Assembly: GCA_015488975.1 (NCBI GenBank) | Contig: WFMT01000023.1 | Coordinates: forward strand, 1 to 8,704 | Length of the DNA: 8,704 nucleotides | Origin: Campylobacteraceae bacterium | GTDB taxonomy: Bacteria; Campylobacterota; Campylobacteria; Campylobacterales; JALSKU01 | Direction of reading: 5' to 3' | Shown here: positions 1 to 7,700 of the stretch, one piece after another | Numbering within the stretch: the stretch's first letter is position 1 | Layout of the letters: each line of letters starts with the position of its first letter | Position numbers and translations under genes: made by a program | Notes under the pieces: generated by a model | Told to the model about the DNA's origin: nothing | What the model saw: only the letters and a program-made list of their open reading frames with translations | The model's database searches: none

Positions 1-1
1 C

Positions 2-151
2 GTAGTAAAAAATGAAGATACAGATAAAGCTGTTGAAGCTATAGTAAAATCAGCAAAAACCGGTAAAATCGGTGATGGAAAGATATTTGTAAGCAGTATT
101 GACAGAGTTATAAGAATAAGAACAAACGAAGAAAACGAAGAAGCAATTTAA
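2..151 (+). CDS. glnB: P-II family nitrogen regulatory protein, C-terminal part (5' end outside window)
   Basis: Only the last 49 codons are present, open at the left edge and ending in TAA. P-II proteins are small cytoplasmic trimers that sense 2-oxoglutarate and ATP/ADP and control ammonium transport and nitrogen assimilation. The visible part carries the family's C-terminal signature, TGKIGDGKIFV, followed by a strand ending in RVIRIRTNEENEEAI. The GDGK lysine and the two arginines of RIR correspond to nucleotide-binding residues of the family. The acidic tail ending in AI resembles E. coli GlnB (EEDDAAI) slightly more than GlnK, but GlnB and GlnK cannot be separated on this fragment, and the T-loop with the possible uridylylation tyrosine lies outside. 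It has no evident functional link to the reductase operon. A promoter lies between it and the next gene, so it probably belongs to another transcription unit. Confidence 0.93.
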   Translation, partial: VVKNEDTDKAVEAIVKSAKTGKIGDGKIFVSSIDRVIRIRTNEENEEAI

Positions 152-167
152 GGATTTAAATTCTCGA

Positions 168-184
168 TATTTTTACCAAAAATA
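168..184. repeat. Short AT-only inverted repeat after glnB
   Basis: TATTTTT (168-174) and AAAAATA (178-184) are perfect complements around the 3-base spacer ACC. The stem has no G:C pairs and no T-tract of note behind it, so it would be a poor intrinsic terminator. It ends six bases before the proposed -35 element of the two-component system, so a regulator-binding site is as likely as a weak terminator. In DNA this AT-rich it could also be chance. Confidence 0.3.
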
Positions 185-189
185 CTTTC

Positions 190-219
190 TTCACAGCCTA
201 AAATATAAAATCGTATAAT
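190..219 (+). promoter_or_regulatory. Probable sigma70-type promoter for the two-component system
   Basis: A perfect TATAAT -10 hexamer is at 214-219. Eighteen bases upstream lies TTCACA (190-195), five of six matches to the TTGACA consensus. Transcription would start near 226, giving a very short leader before the start codon at 245. A GGAG at 231-234, ten bases before the ATG, is the probable ribosome-binding site. A single TACTTT at 183-188 just upstream resembles the repeat before ttrB and hints at autoregulation, but one copy of so short a word is weak evidence. Confidence 0.62.
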
Positions 220-244
220 TTTGTTGATTTGGAGATAAAATAAA

Positions 245-937
245 ATGAATAATCATAGTATTTTAGATATTTTATCTGATAAAAAAGTGCTTTATGCCGA
301 AGATGAAAAAAGCATAAGAGATAATATTGCAGAAATATTAGAGCTTTTTTTCGATAAAGTTGTATCTGTTGGAGATGGTATCGAAGCAACTTATGAAATG
401 GGACTTGAGAGTTATGATGTCCTTATATTTGATATATGTATGCCACACATGGATGGCTTGGAGGTAATACAAAAGGTAAGAAAAAAAGATAAGAAGATAC
501 CTATTATCATACTCTCAGCTCATACAGAAGAGTATTATCTTTGGAGGGCAATTGAACTTAAGATTACAAAATATTTAAAAAAACCCTATGACAAAGATAC
601 ATTTATAAATGCGTTAAATGAAGCGGCTTTGGAGTTAGTTGATGGAAATATAGCCATAAAACTAAATGAAGAGTGTATATATAATCCTTGCACAAAAGTA
701 GTGTGTGAAGGAAATAAGGATATAAAGCTTTCCAAAATGGAAAGCAGACTTTTGGAATATTTTATAAAAAGAGCAAACCAAGCTATTTCTTTTGAAAATA
801 TATTTGAGTATCTTTGGGATTATGAATCACCTTCAAAAGAGGCTATTAAATCTTTGGTAAAAGAGATAAGAAAAAAAATAGGAAGTAATTGTATCCAAAG
901 TGTATATGGTATAGGATATAAACTTGAGCTTGACTAA
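245..937 (+). CDS. OmpR/PhoB-type response regulator
   Basis: This 230-residue protein has a receiver domain (about 12-125) and a winged-helix DNA-binding domain (about 150-229). In the receiver, the acidic pocket is E19/D20, the phospho-accepting aspartate is D63 in IFDICMPHMDG, the conserved serine is S91 in LSAH, and the conserved lysine is K113 in LKKPYD. The C-terminal part has the family's recognition-helix region and ends with the wing motif SVYGIGYKLELD. Such proteins bind tandem DNA repeats as dimers once phosphorylated. The gene overlaps the kinase gene by 14 bases, so the kinase is its cognate partner, and the ttrBCA-like operon directly downstream is the likely target (inference). 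It is not like Salmonella TtrR, which has a LuxR/FixJ-type output domain. Five cysteines (C65, C144, C149, C154, C216), three of them at the start of the output domain, are unusual. The start is ATG with GGAG upstream. The signal it responds to is unknown. Confidence 0.93.
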   Translation: MNNHSILDILSDKKVLYAEDEKSIRDNIAEILELFFDKVVSVGDGIEATYEMGLESYDVLIFDICMPHMDGLEVIQKVRKKDKKIPIIILSAHTEEYYLWRAIELKITKYLKKPYDKDTFINALNEAALELVDGNIAIKLNEECIYNPCTKVVCEGNKDIKLSKMESRLLEYFIKRANQAISFENIFEYLWDYESPSKEAIKSLVKEIRKKIGSNCIQSVYGIGYKLELD

Positions 938-2648
938 TTTTACTAAAACTATATCGGTTAAAACCAAAACCATTATATTAGTTTTTATACTTTTTATATT
1001 TTCTGCGACTCTATTTTTCTTCGTAAGATATAAAGATGTCAAAGATTTTACTGCTCTCATCCAACAATCAGAGACAAAGAGAGTTGAAATCGTTTATAAT
1101 CAAACACTAAAGAGAGTTAGAAAGTTTTATATCACAAGAGGATATGCAAACATCAACTCCTATGGAATCAGGGAAGCTTTTGAAAAAAATAATAAAAAAG
1201 CTCTTCATAAACTTAGTTATCCAAGATGGCAAATCATCAGTAAAGAAAATAAATATTTAAAATCATTTTGCTTTTATGATGGAAAAGGTAGATTACTTAC
1301 ATATTTTGGAAAGTACCCAGGGAAAAAATTATCTTACTTTAAAAAAATAAAAAAACCTTATAGCGGTTTTTGGTATGATGTTAATGAAGGTTTTATGTAT
1401 CATGCGGTATCAGAAGCCAGAAATAAAAAAGGAGATATCGTAGGGTATGTTGTATTTGTTATAAATCCCAAATACTTTTTGGAACAAATCAAAAGCATCA
1501 TGGATGTAAATGTTTATATGCTCTTTAAAAATATTAAGCATACTGTTATATTTTCTCTTGGCAATAGAAGATATATAAATTATTTAAGATATGGCAGCAA
1601 TCCCACAAAAGAGATAAAAATCGATGATAAAATCTTTCTACCTTATATTGTAAATGGCAAAGGTATGGATAGTAGCAATAACTTTAAAATCATATTTTTA
1701 CAAGATATAACTTACTCAAAAGCACTTATTCATAAGGCTATCATTCAAAGTATTATAGCTGTGATACTGTTTATGATAATAGTTGCAGTTGCTATAAATT
1801 ATGGCTTTGATATCATACTAAAAGAGTTAGACGAATCTAACCAAAAGCTTAAAAATTCCCAAGATAAATTGAAAGAATTAAATAAAAATCTTCAAAAAAG
1901 AGTTGAAAAAGAGATAGAGTTAAAGCTAAAAAAAGAAAAAGATGCAAATGAAAAAGAGAGGATTCTATCTCATCAAAGCAAACTTGCAAGTATGGGTGAA
2001 ATGATAGGAAATATTGCCCATCAGTGGAGACAGCCTCTAACGGCACTCTCGTCAATACTTATAAATATAGAGCTTTTTTTTGAAAAAGGTAAACTAACAA
2101 AAGAAAAACTTTTCTATAAAGTAAGTGAAGCAAATGAACAGATAACTTTTATGTCAAAAACCATAGATGACTTTAGAAACTTTTTTGCATCAGGAAAGCA
2201 AAAAGAGAGATTTAATATCTCAATTCCTATAAAAAAAGTAGAAAATCTTATGAGTGCATCTTTGAGCAATAATGATATAAAACTTTTTATCAATATAAAA
2301 GATAACTTTGAACTTTTTGTTTATCCCAATGAAATGGCGCAAGCCCTTTTAAATCTCATCAGTAATGCAAAAGATATTATTTTGGAAAGAAAGATAAAAA
2401 ATGGGCAGATAAAAATATCAGCTTTCACACAAAACGGGAAAGAGATAATGAGTATCAAAGATAATGCTGGAGGTATCAAAGTAACTCCTATAGAAAAAAT
2501 CTTTGAGCCATACTTCAGTACAAAACATGCTACAAGTGGTACAGGTATAGGTCTGTATATGACAAAAACTATTATTGAAAAAAATAACAATGGCAAAATC
2601 TTTGTAAAAAATGATAGAGATGGAGCAGTTTTTACCATAATATTTTAA
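924..2648 (+). CDS. Membrane sensor histidine kinase with Cache-like extracytoplasmic domain
   Basis: This 574-residue kinase has a first membrane segment (about 15-34), an extracytoplasmic sensor (about 35-272), a second membrane segment (about 273-292), a charged coiled coil (about 298-350), a dimerisation/phosphotransfer domain and an ATPase domain. The phospho-accepting histidine is H366 in GNIAHQWRQPL. The ATP site has N477/N481 in LLNLISNAKD, D513 in DNAGGI, the F-box IFEPYFSTK (526-534) and the G2 loop GTGIGLYMTK (539-548). The sensor contains stretches such as FCFYDGKGRLL and a GYVVFVINP strand that fit a double-Cache sensor, typical for small-molecule ligands. This assignment is by appearance only. 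It is unlike Salmonella TtrS, whose sensor is a periplasmic-binding-protein-like fold. The start is TTG at 924, fourteen bases inside the regulator gene, with AGGA at 913-916. A second TTG at 930 is possible, and no ATG lies before the first membrane segment. All catalytic boxes are intact. Confidence 0.92.
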   Translation: MSLTNFTKTISVKTKTIILVFILFIFSATLFFFVRYKDVKDFTALIQQSETKRVEIVYNQTLKRVRKFYITRGYANINSYGIREAFEKNNKKALHKLSYPRWQIISKENKYLKSFCFYDGKGRLLTYFGKYPGKKLSYFKKIKKPYSGFWYDVNEGFMYHAVSEARNKKGDIVGYVVFVINPKYFLEQIKSIMDVNVYMLFKNIKHTVIFSLGNRRYINYLRYGSNPTKEIKIDDKIFLPYIVNGKGMDSSNNFKIIFLQDITYSKALIHKAIIQSIIAVILFMIIVAVAINYGFDIILKELDESNQKLKNSQDKLKELNKNLQKRVEKEIELKLKKEKDANEKERILSHQSKLASMGEMIGNIAHQWRQPLTALSSILINIELFFEKGKLTKEKLFYKVSEANEQITFMSKTIDDFRNFFASGKQKERFNISIPIKKVENLMSASLSNNDIKLFINIKDNFELFVYPNEMAQALLNLISNAKDIILERKIKNGQIKISAFTQNGKEIMSIKDNAGGIKVTPIEKIFEPYFSTKHATSGTGIGLYMTKTIIEKNNNGKIFVKNDRDGAVFTIIF

Positions 2649-2659
2649 ATATTAAAATA
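2641..2659. repeat. AT-only inverted repeat at the kinase stop codon
   Basis: TATTTTA (2641-2647) and TAAAATA (2653-2659) are perfect complements around AATAT, and the repeat spans the kinase stop codon (2646-2648). The seven-pair stem contains no G:C pair, and the following sequence (ATTTTACTTT) is only moderately T-rich. It could slow transcription at the end of the two-component operon, but it is not a convincing intrinsic terminator and readthrough into the reductase operon is possible. Confidence 0.3.
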
Positions 2660-2662
2660 ATT

Positions 2663-2680
2663 TTACTTTAATCTTACTTT
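2663..2680 (+). promoter_or_regulatory. Candidate response-regulator binding site: direct repeat with 11-bp phasing
   Basis: TTACTTT occurs at 2663-2669 and again at 2674-2680, exactly 11 bases apart, upstream of the proposed ttrB promoter. OmpR-family regulators commonly bind two half-sites spaced by about one helical turn in the same orientation, which this fits. A second word, TTAATCT, also occurs twice nearby (2668-2674 and 2691-2697). The site is roughly 70-90 bases before the expected transcription start, somewhat far for a classical activator site. The surrounding DNA is very AT-rich, so chance repeats are possible. Confidence 0.35.
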
Positions 2681-2720
2681 TTTAAACAAATTAATCTCTC
2701 ATACTAATTTTTCCCCCGAC

Positions 2721-2768
2721 TTTCTCCCTTTTTATTGTTATGATACTGAAAATTTTAAAAAGGAGAGA
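2721..2768 (+). promoter_or_regulatory. ttrB ribosome-binding site and possible masking hairpin
   Basis: The ttrB ribosome-binding site is AAGGAG at 2760-2765, five bases before the ATG at 2771. The segment 2721-2733 (TTTCTCCCTTTTT) can pair with 2757-2768 (AAAAAGGAGAGA), leaving one bulged C (2728) and including one G:U pair. This covers the whole ribosome-binding site. A transcript from the proposed local promoter would start after the first arm and be free, whereas readthrough RNA from the two-component operon would contain both arms and could be poorly translated. The pairing is visible in the sequence; the regulatory role is conjecture. Confidence 0.35.
2736..2744 (+). promoter_or_regulatory. 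Candidate extended -10 promoter of the reductase operon
   Basis: TGTTATGAT contains a TG-N extension (2736-2738) followed by the -10-like hexamer TATGAT (2739-2744). At the normal -35 distance the sequence is C-rich (CCCCCGACTT, 2713-2722) with nothing resembling TTGACA. A good -10 with a missing -35 is typical of activator-dependent promoters, in agreement with a regulator gene immediately upstream. Transcription would start near 2751, giving a leader of about 20 bases. Confidence 0.5.
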
Positions 2769-2770
2769 AG

Positions 2771-3577
2771 ATGCAAAAGAAAAACTCCAGAAGAGATTTT
2801 CTAAAAAAAGGCTTATCTACAACTGCCTTTGCCATGCTCGCAACTTCACAGGCAAATGCCTTTTCTATGCAAAATCCCGGGCGAGATGCTAAAAATCCCA
2901 AATACATAGGACAAGTGGGAAAGCATTTTGTTATGGTTTTAGACCTTAGAAAGTGCATAGGTTGCCAAGCTTGCACATCTGTTTGCAAAGTAGAAAATGA
3001 AGTCCCCGATGATCAGTACAGGACATTTGTAACAGAAACAGAGATAGGTGAATTTCCTGATACAAGAAGGGCCTTTTTACCTCAGCTTTGCAACCACTGT
3101 GACAAGCCTGCTTGTGTTCCGGTTTGCCCCACAGGAGCTACATTCAAAAGAGAAGATGGCATAGTAGTTGTTGATAATACAATATGTTGGGGATGTGGAT
3201 ACTGTATAAACGCCTGCCCTTATGATAAAAGATACTTCAACAAAAGAACAAAAACAGCTGATAAATGTAACTTTTGTGCTCAAAGGGTTGATAAAGGGTT
3301 ATTGCCAGCTTGTGTTGAAACTTGCATAGGAGGAGCCAGGGTTTTTGGTGATATAAATGATAAAAATTCTGATGTTTACAAACTGCTTAGCAATTTTTCA
3401 ACTACAGTTTTAAAAGAGGATCAAGGTACAAAACCTCAAGTATTTTATATCAATCTTGACTCAAAAGTGGAAGCACTATTTAACACCACTCAAAGCCTCG
3501 ATGATATAGTAAAAGCCGAAGAGGGATTTCACAGAGAGTGGATGAAAACTAGAGAGGAGGCACAAAGCAATGGATAG
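2771..3577 (+). CDS. ttrB: Tetrathionate reductase-like iron-sulfur subunit B, Tat-exported
   Basis: This 268-residue electron-transfer subunit carries electrons from the membrane subunit to the molybdopterin subunit on the outer face of the inner membrane. A Tat signal is evident: SRRDFLKK at residues 6-13, a hydrophobic stretch of about 14-27, and a likely cleavage after ANA (A30). Sixteen cysteines make four [4Fe-4S] sites in DmsB/NrfC fashion: C62-C65-C68-C72, C107-C110-C115-C119, C139-C142-C145-C149 and C166-C169-C181-C185. The last has the wide gap usual in this family. The C-terminal part contains GTKPQVFYI, typical of TtrB/DmsB-like proteins. The gene overlaps ttrC by 8 bases. The B-C-A order is that of Salmonella ttrBCA, where TtrB is also Tat-exported. 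Identity as an iron-sulfur subunit is certain. The substrate label depends on TtrA. Confidence 0.93.
   Translation: MQKKNSRRDFLKKGLSTTAFAMLATSQANAFSMQNPGRDAKNPKYIGQVGKHFVMVLDLRKCIGCQACTSVCKVENEVPDDQYRTFVTETEIGEFPDTRRAFLPQLCNHCDKPACVPVCPTGATFKREDGIVVVDNTICWGCGYCINACPYDKRYFNKRTKTADKCNFCAQRVDKGLLPACVETCIGGARVFGDINDKNSDVYKLLSNFSTTVLKEDQGTKPQVFYINLDSKVEALFNTTQSLDDIVKAEEGFHREWMKTREEAQSNG
3554..3560 (+). promoter_or_regulatory. Strong ribosome-binding site for ttrC inside ttrB
   Basis: GAGGAGG lies nine bases before the ttrC ATG at 3570 and within the ttrB coding region. Together with the 8-base gene overlap it indicates translational coupling and fixes the ttrC start. Confidence 0.8.
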
Positions 3578-4733
3578 TATAAACACACTTATCTCATCTA
3601 TAACTATAGCAAAGCCATGGGGAATAGATATACCAAACTATTTTTGGTTTACAGGAAGTTCGGCGGCGGCATTTATCATATCGAGTTTTGCACATGTATT
3701 TGGTTGGAAAAAGTATAAGCCTATAGCAGGTGTTGCTCTTTTAATGGCATTTGTACTGCTGGTTGCAGCACCTTTAAATCTTATAGATGATTTAAGGCAA
3801 CCAGGTAGAGTACTGAATTTTTTCCTATACGGCTGGGAAAATTTTCCAACTTCACCTATGAAATGGGGAGTTTTACTGCTTATTGCTTATCCGGTGCTTA
3901 TATTTTTTGAAGCACAGGCACTTTATAGACCATATTTTGTAAAGCAGGCAAAGAAGGGTGGTATTTTATCAAAACTTTTTACATTCGGCAATATGAACTT
4001 AAGTGAAGAAGCCTTGAAAAAAGACCATAAAAAAGGCTATATCTTAGGAGCTGTCGGTATACCTCTAGCATTGGCAGTACACGGATATACAGGATATATC
4101 TTGGGTGCAGTTCATGCAAATGTGATGTATCATACTCCATTGATGCCAATTATATTTTTAGCCTCAGCCATGGTTTCAGGAACCGGACTTTTGATTATAT
4201 TAATACCTCTGTTTCAAAGGTTTTTATCTGTAAGAAAAAAGGTTGATCATGAAATGGTAGCAACATTGGCAAAACTTTTATCTTGGTTTATCGTGATTGA
4301 TTTGACCACCAGGTTTTTATGGCTTACTTTTTCATTGACTTTCGGAAATGGTGAAAAGTATGCACTTTACAGTTACTTCACTCTTCATTTTCAAGATACT
4401 TTATGGATAGATTATGTACTTTGTCTTTTTGTTCCTTTGATTATAGGCTTTACAAAGCTAAGAAATATACCAGTAGTAGTCTATTTCGGTGGCATTGTAA
4501 CTGCCATAGGCGTTTGGCTCTTTAGATGGAATACCGTAATAGGAGGTGAAACAATACCCAGAACAACTCCAGGATACTTAAATTACTCTCCTCCTGTTTT
4601 TGGACAAGATAGCATTGTGTCTGTTCTTTCAAACTGGGGCATGCTATATGCTTTGATTTGCTTGGTACTGTTGGTATTTCCTTGGGATGAAGAGATGCAA
4701 GATTGTTATAAAGGAGTAGAAAATGCAAAGTAG
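3570..4733 (+). CDS. ttrC: Tetrathionate reductase-like membrane subunit C (NrfD/PsrC family quinol oxidase)
   Basis: This 387-residue integral membrane protein anchors the complex and takes electrons from quinol. About nine hydrophobic helices are visible (roughly 23-44, 50-68, 98-116, 157-178, 189-214, 232-256, 277-294, 300-319 and 348-370). Family features are the early APLNLIDDLRQPGR turn after helix 2, TSPMKWG before helix 3, the GYTGYILGAVHA stretch at the end of helix 4, and FRWNTVIGG followed by a Pro/Tyr-rich loop after helix 8. No haem-binding motif is present, as expected for NrfD-type rather than cytochrome-b-type anchors. It is somewhat longer than Salmonella TtrC (about 340 residues). 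The extra length is partly in the charged loop at about 118-157. It overlaps ttrB by 8 bases and ttrA by 11. Related subunits in polysulfide and thiosulfate reductases look similar, so the Ttr label rests on gene order and TtrA. Confidence 0.9.
   Translation: MDSINTLISSITIAKPWGIDIPNYFWFTGSSAAAFIISSFAHVFGWKKYKPIAGVALLMAFVLLVAAPLNLIDDLRQPGRVLNFFLYGWENFPTSPMKWGVLLLIAYPVLIFFEAQALYRPYFVKQAKKGGILSKLFTFGNMNLSEEALKKDHKKGYILGAVGIPLALAVHGYTGYILGAVHANVMYHTPLMPIIFLASAMVSGTGLLIILIPLFQRFLSVRKKVDHEMVATLAKLLSWFIVIDLTTRFLWLTFSLTFGNGEKYALYSYFTLHFQDTLWIDYVLCLFVPLIIGFTKLRNIPVVVYFGGIVTAIGVWLFRWNTVIGGETIPRTTPGYLNYSPPVFGQDSIVSVLSNWGMLYALICLVLLVFPWDEEMQDCYKGVENAK
4711..4716 (+). promoter_or_regulatory. Ribosome-binding site for ttrA inside ttrC
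   Basis: AAGGAG lies six bases before the ttrA ATG at 4723, within the last codons of ttrC. It supports this start, which places the Tat motif at residues 4-10 as expected. Confidence 0.75.
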
Positions 4734-7700
4734 CAGAAGAAAATTTTTATTAGGCTCAGGTGCAGTGGTGGCAGCTGCTTCAGTTGCAGGATATAAGGAA
4801 ACTTTGGGTGCGGTAGCTACTTTTTCAAATAAGGGTGAATTGGCAAAAGACAGTATATACTTTAACTCTCCTAACCCTGAATTCAGCTTTTTAAATGACA
4901 AATTTGTACCTGATAATCAGTTTAAAGTTTGTGCCACTACATGTATAGGTTGTACAACACAATGCGGTGTTAGAGTAAAGATAGATAAAAAAACAGATAA
5001 AGTACTCAGAGTTTTAGGGAATCCTTACAATCTCCTTTCAACAGATCCTTGGCTTCCGTATGAAACTAGCTTAAAAGATAGCTATACACTACTTTCACAA
5101 AACGGAAAGTTTGAAACATATAGATCAAATGTCTGTGCAAGAGGAAATGTTATATTTGATAAAATTGATGCAAAAGAAAGAGTTTTAAAACCTCTAAAAA
5201 GAGTTGGAAAAAGAGGTGAAAACAGATGGAAAGAGATAGATATTGATGAACTTATAGATGAGATAGTAAATGGCGGTAATCTTTTTGGAGAAGGAAATGT
5301 AAAAGGTTTAAAAGATGTAAGAGATACCAAAACCCTTATCGATCCAAAAGAGCCGATTTTTGGACCAAAGTCAAATGGTCTTTGTCTTATAGGAACTACA
5401 CATGAGGGCAGATTTAAAACTGTAATAAACAGATTTTTAAAGTCATTTGGTACAAGCAATTTTATGGGCCATACCTCTATCTGTGGATTATCTATGAGAG
5501 CGGGAGAAGCAGCATATCTTGGTAACTTTAAAAAATATCCTCACTTAAAACCGGACTTTGAAAATACAGAGTATCTTTTGAGCATAGGTACACCTCCCGG
5601 ACAAGCGGGCAATCCTTTTAAAAGGCAAGGTAAGCTTTTAGCTCGCGCTAGAAGTGAAAAAAATATAACTTATACCATTGTTTCTCCCATGCAGGGAAAC
5701 AGTGATACTATAGCAGTCGGCGGAAAGAGCAGATGGATACCTATCATTCCGGGTACTGACCTGGCATTTGCCATGGGGGTTTTGCAAGTTATCATAAATA
5801 ATAAACTTTATAATAAAAAATATCTCAAAATACCTTCAGCAAAAGCTATGAAAGCGTTAAAAGACGCTTCATGGACAAACTCTACCCATCTTGTTATCCA
5901 AGATAAAGAGGGGTTTGGAAAGATACTAAGAGATGGAAAAGTTCCTCTTGTTATAGATGAGAGTGATAATACTCTAAAACTATGTGATAATGTAGTTCAA
6001 GCTGTTCTTGATTTTAAAGGAGAGGTTGAGCATAAGGGTAAAACTTACAATGTTCAAACAGCTTTTCATGAACTCTCAACAAATGTCAATGAGCTAACTC
6101 TCGAAGAGTACTCCAAGGAGTGTGGAGTAAGTGTAGAAAAAATGAAAGAGGTGGCAAAGGAGTTTACAAGCCACGGTAGAAAAGCCAGTGTTGATTGCCA
6201 TGGAGGCACTATGCATACTACAGGATTTTACACCACTTATGCTGTTATGATGATAGGAGCAATGGTTGGAAATCTTAACTACAAAGGGGGCATGAGTCCA
6301 GGCGGCGGAGCTTATAAGGATTTTGTAGGAAAAAGATATAACCTTTTTGGCTATAAAGGAAAGAGTAAAGTAAAAAGAACCAGAATAGACAAAACAAGAA
6401 TGGCTTATGAAAAGACAAATGAGTATAAAGAGAAAAAAGCAAAAGGTATAAACCCTTACCCCGCAAAAGATACTTGGTATCCCTTTACAAATGCTCTTGA
6501 GAGTGAAGTAATCACCAATAGTGCAAAAGGATATCCGTATAAATTAGATGTTTTGTTAACATTTAACTCTAACTTTATGTATGGAACAAGTGGTGCTGAA
6601 AATAATATAAAAGAGCTTATAAGTGACCCTAAAAAATCCATTCCTCTTTTCATAGCAGTAGATCCTTTTGTGAATGAATCATCAAAATATGCTGATTATA
6701 TTGTACCAGATTCTGTTCTTTATGAAACTTGGGGAGTTGTACATGCATGGGCTGGCTTTCAGACAAAGGTAAATACTTTAAGATTTCCTGCAGTAAAACC
6801 AAGACAAGCAAAATTTAAAAACGGTGAGCCAATAGAGATGATAAGCTTTATCATAGCTTTGGGTAAAAAAATGAGACTTCCCGGATTTGGCGAAAAAGCA
6901 ATCAAGGGACAAGACGGAAAATGGTATCCGTTTAATAAGCCGGAAGATTTTTACTTAAGAGCTTTTGAAAATATCGCTATGGACGATAAGCCTGTACCTG
7001 ATGCAAACGATGAAGATATAAGACTAAGCGGTATAGAAGAGTATATTCCTTCGCTAAAGCGAATATGTGGAAACAATTGGAGAAAAACAGCTTATGTAAT
7101 GGCTAGGGGTGGAAGATATCAAGACATAGAGTATAGTTACAATGGTGAATTTATGTCTCATAAATATAAAAAACCGATACAAATATATAATGAAACAGTG
7201 GCCATGTCAAGAAACTCCATAACTGGCAAAAGAAGAAGCGGAACTATAAAATATTATAAACAAAGAGTTGTAGGCGGAGAGACATTTGAAAAACTTTATC
7301 CAAAAGAGAAATTTCCACTAACCGCATTTTCATATAAGTCAAATGTTTTAGCAACCCCAAATACTTCAAGTCATCTTTTGAAGCAAATTAAATATACAAC
7401 TTATGTTGATATAAATCCAAAAACTGCTGAAAAGTTCGGATTGAAACATGGTGATTATGTCAAAATATCTTCACATGATGGGGATACTGAGGGATATCTC
7501 AGATTTAGAAATGGAGTGCATCCTGCTACTATCGGAGTTGAGCAAGGAGATGGAAGAAGGGGTGAGGGAGCTGTTAATATTGAGATAAATGGTAAAGTGA
7601 CAAAAGGAAAAATCTCAAGAAGAACAGGAGTATTTTACAATAAAATAGGACTGAAAGATCCAAGTAGAAAAATCGCATTGGTAACTGATTTTGTATGTGG

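Noticed and set aside
2321..2638. Reverse-strand open reading frame of 105 codons within the kinase gene
   Set aside because: It lies fully antisense to the conserved ATPase domain of the kinase, has no recognisable domain, and is best explained as a shadow of the real gene. The same holds for the other reverse-strand frames in the window.
245..2648. Naming the two-component pair ttrR and ttrS by position
   Set aside because: The output and sensor domain types differ from the known TtrR and TtrS, so the names would imply an orthology that the sequence does not support.
2701..2760. Sigma54 promoter or FNR-type site before ttrB
   Set aside because: No GG-N10-GC pattern of the TGGCAC/TTGCA kind and no TTGAT-N4-ATCAA palindrome was found; the regulator also lacks the AAA+ domain needed for sigma54.
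5082..5459. Reverse-strand frame of 125 codons inside ttrA
   Set aside because: It is antisense to strongly conserved TtrA segments and has low-complexity Ser/Pro/Phe composition typical of the complement of coding DNA.
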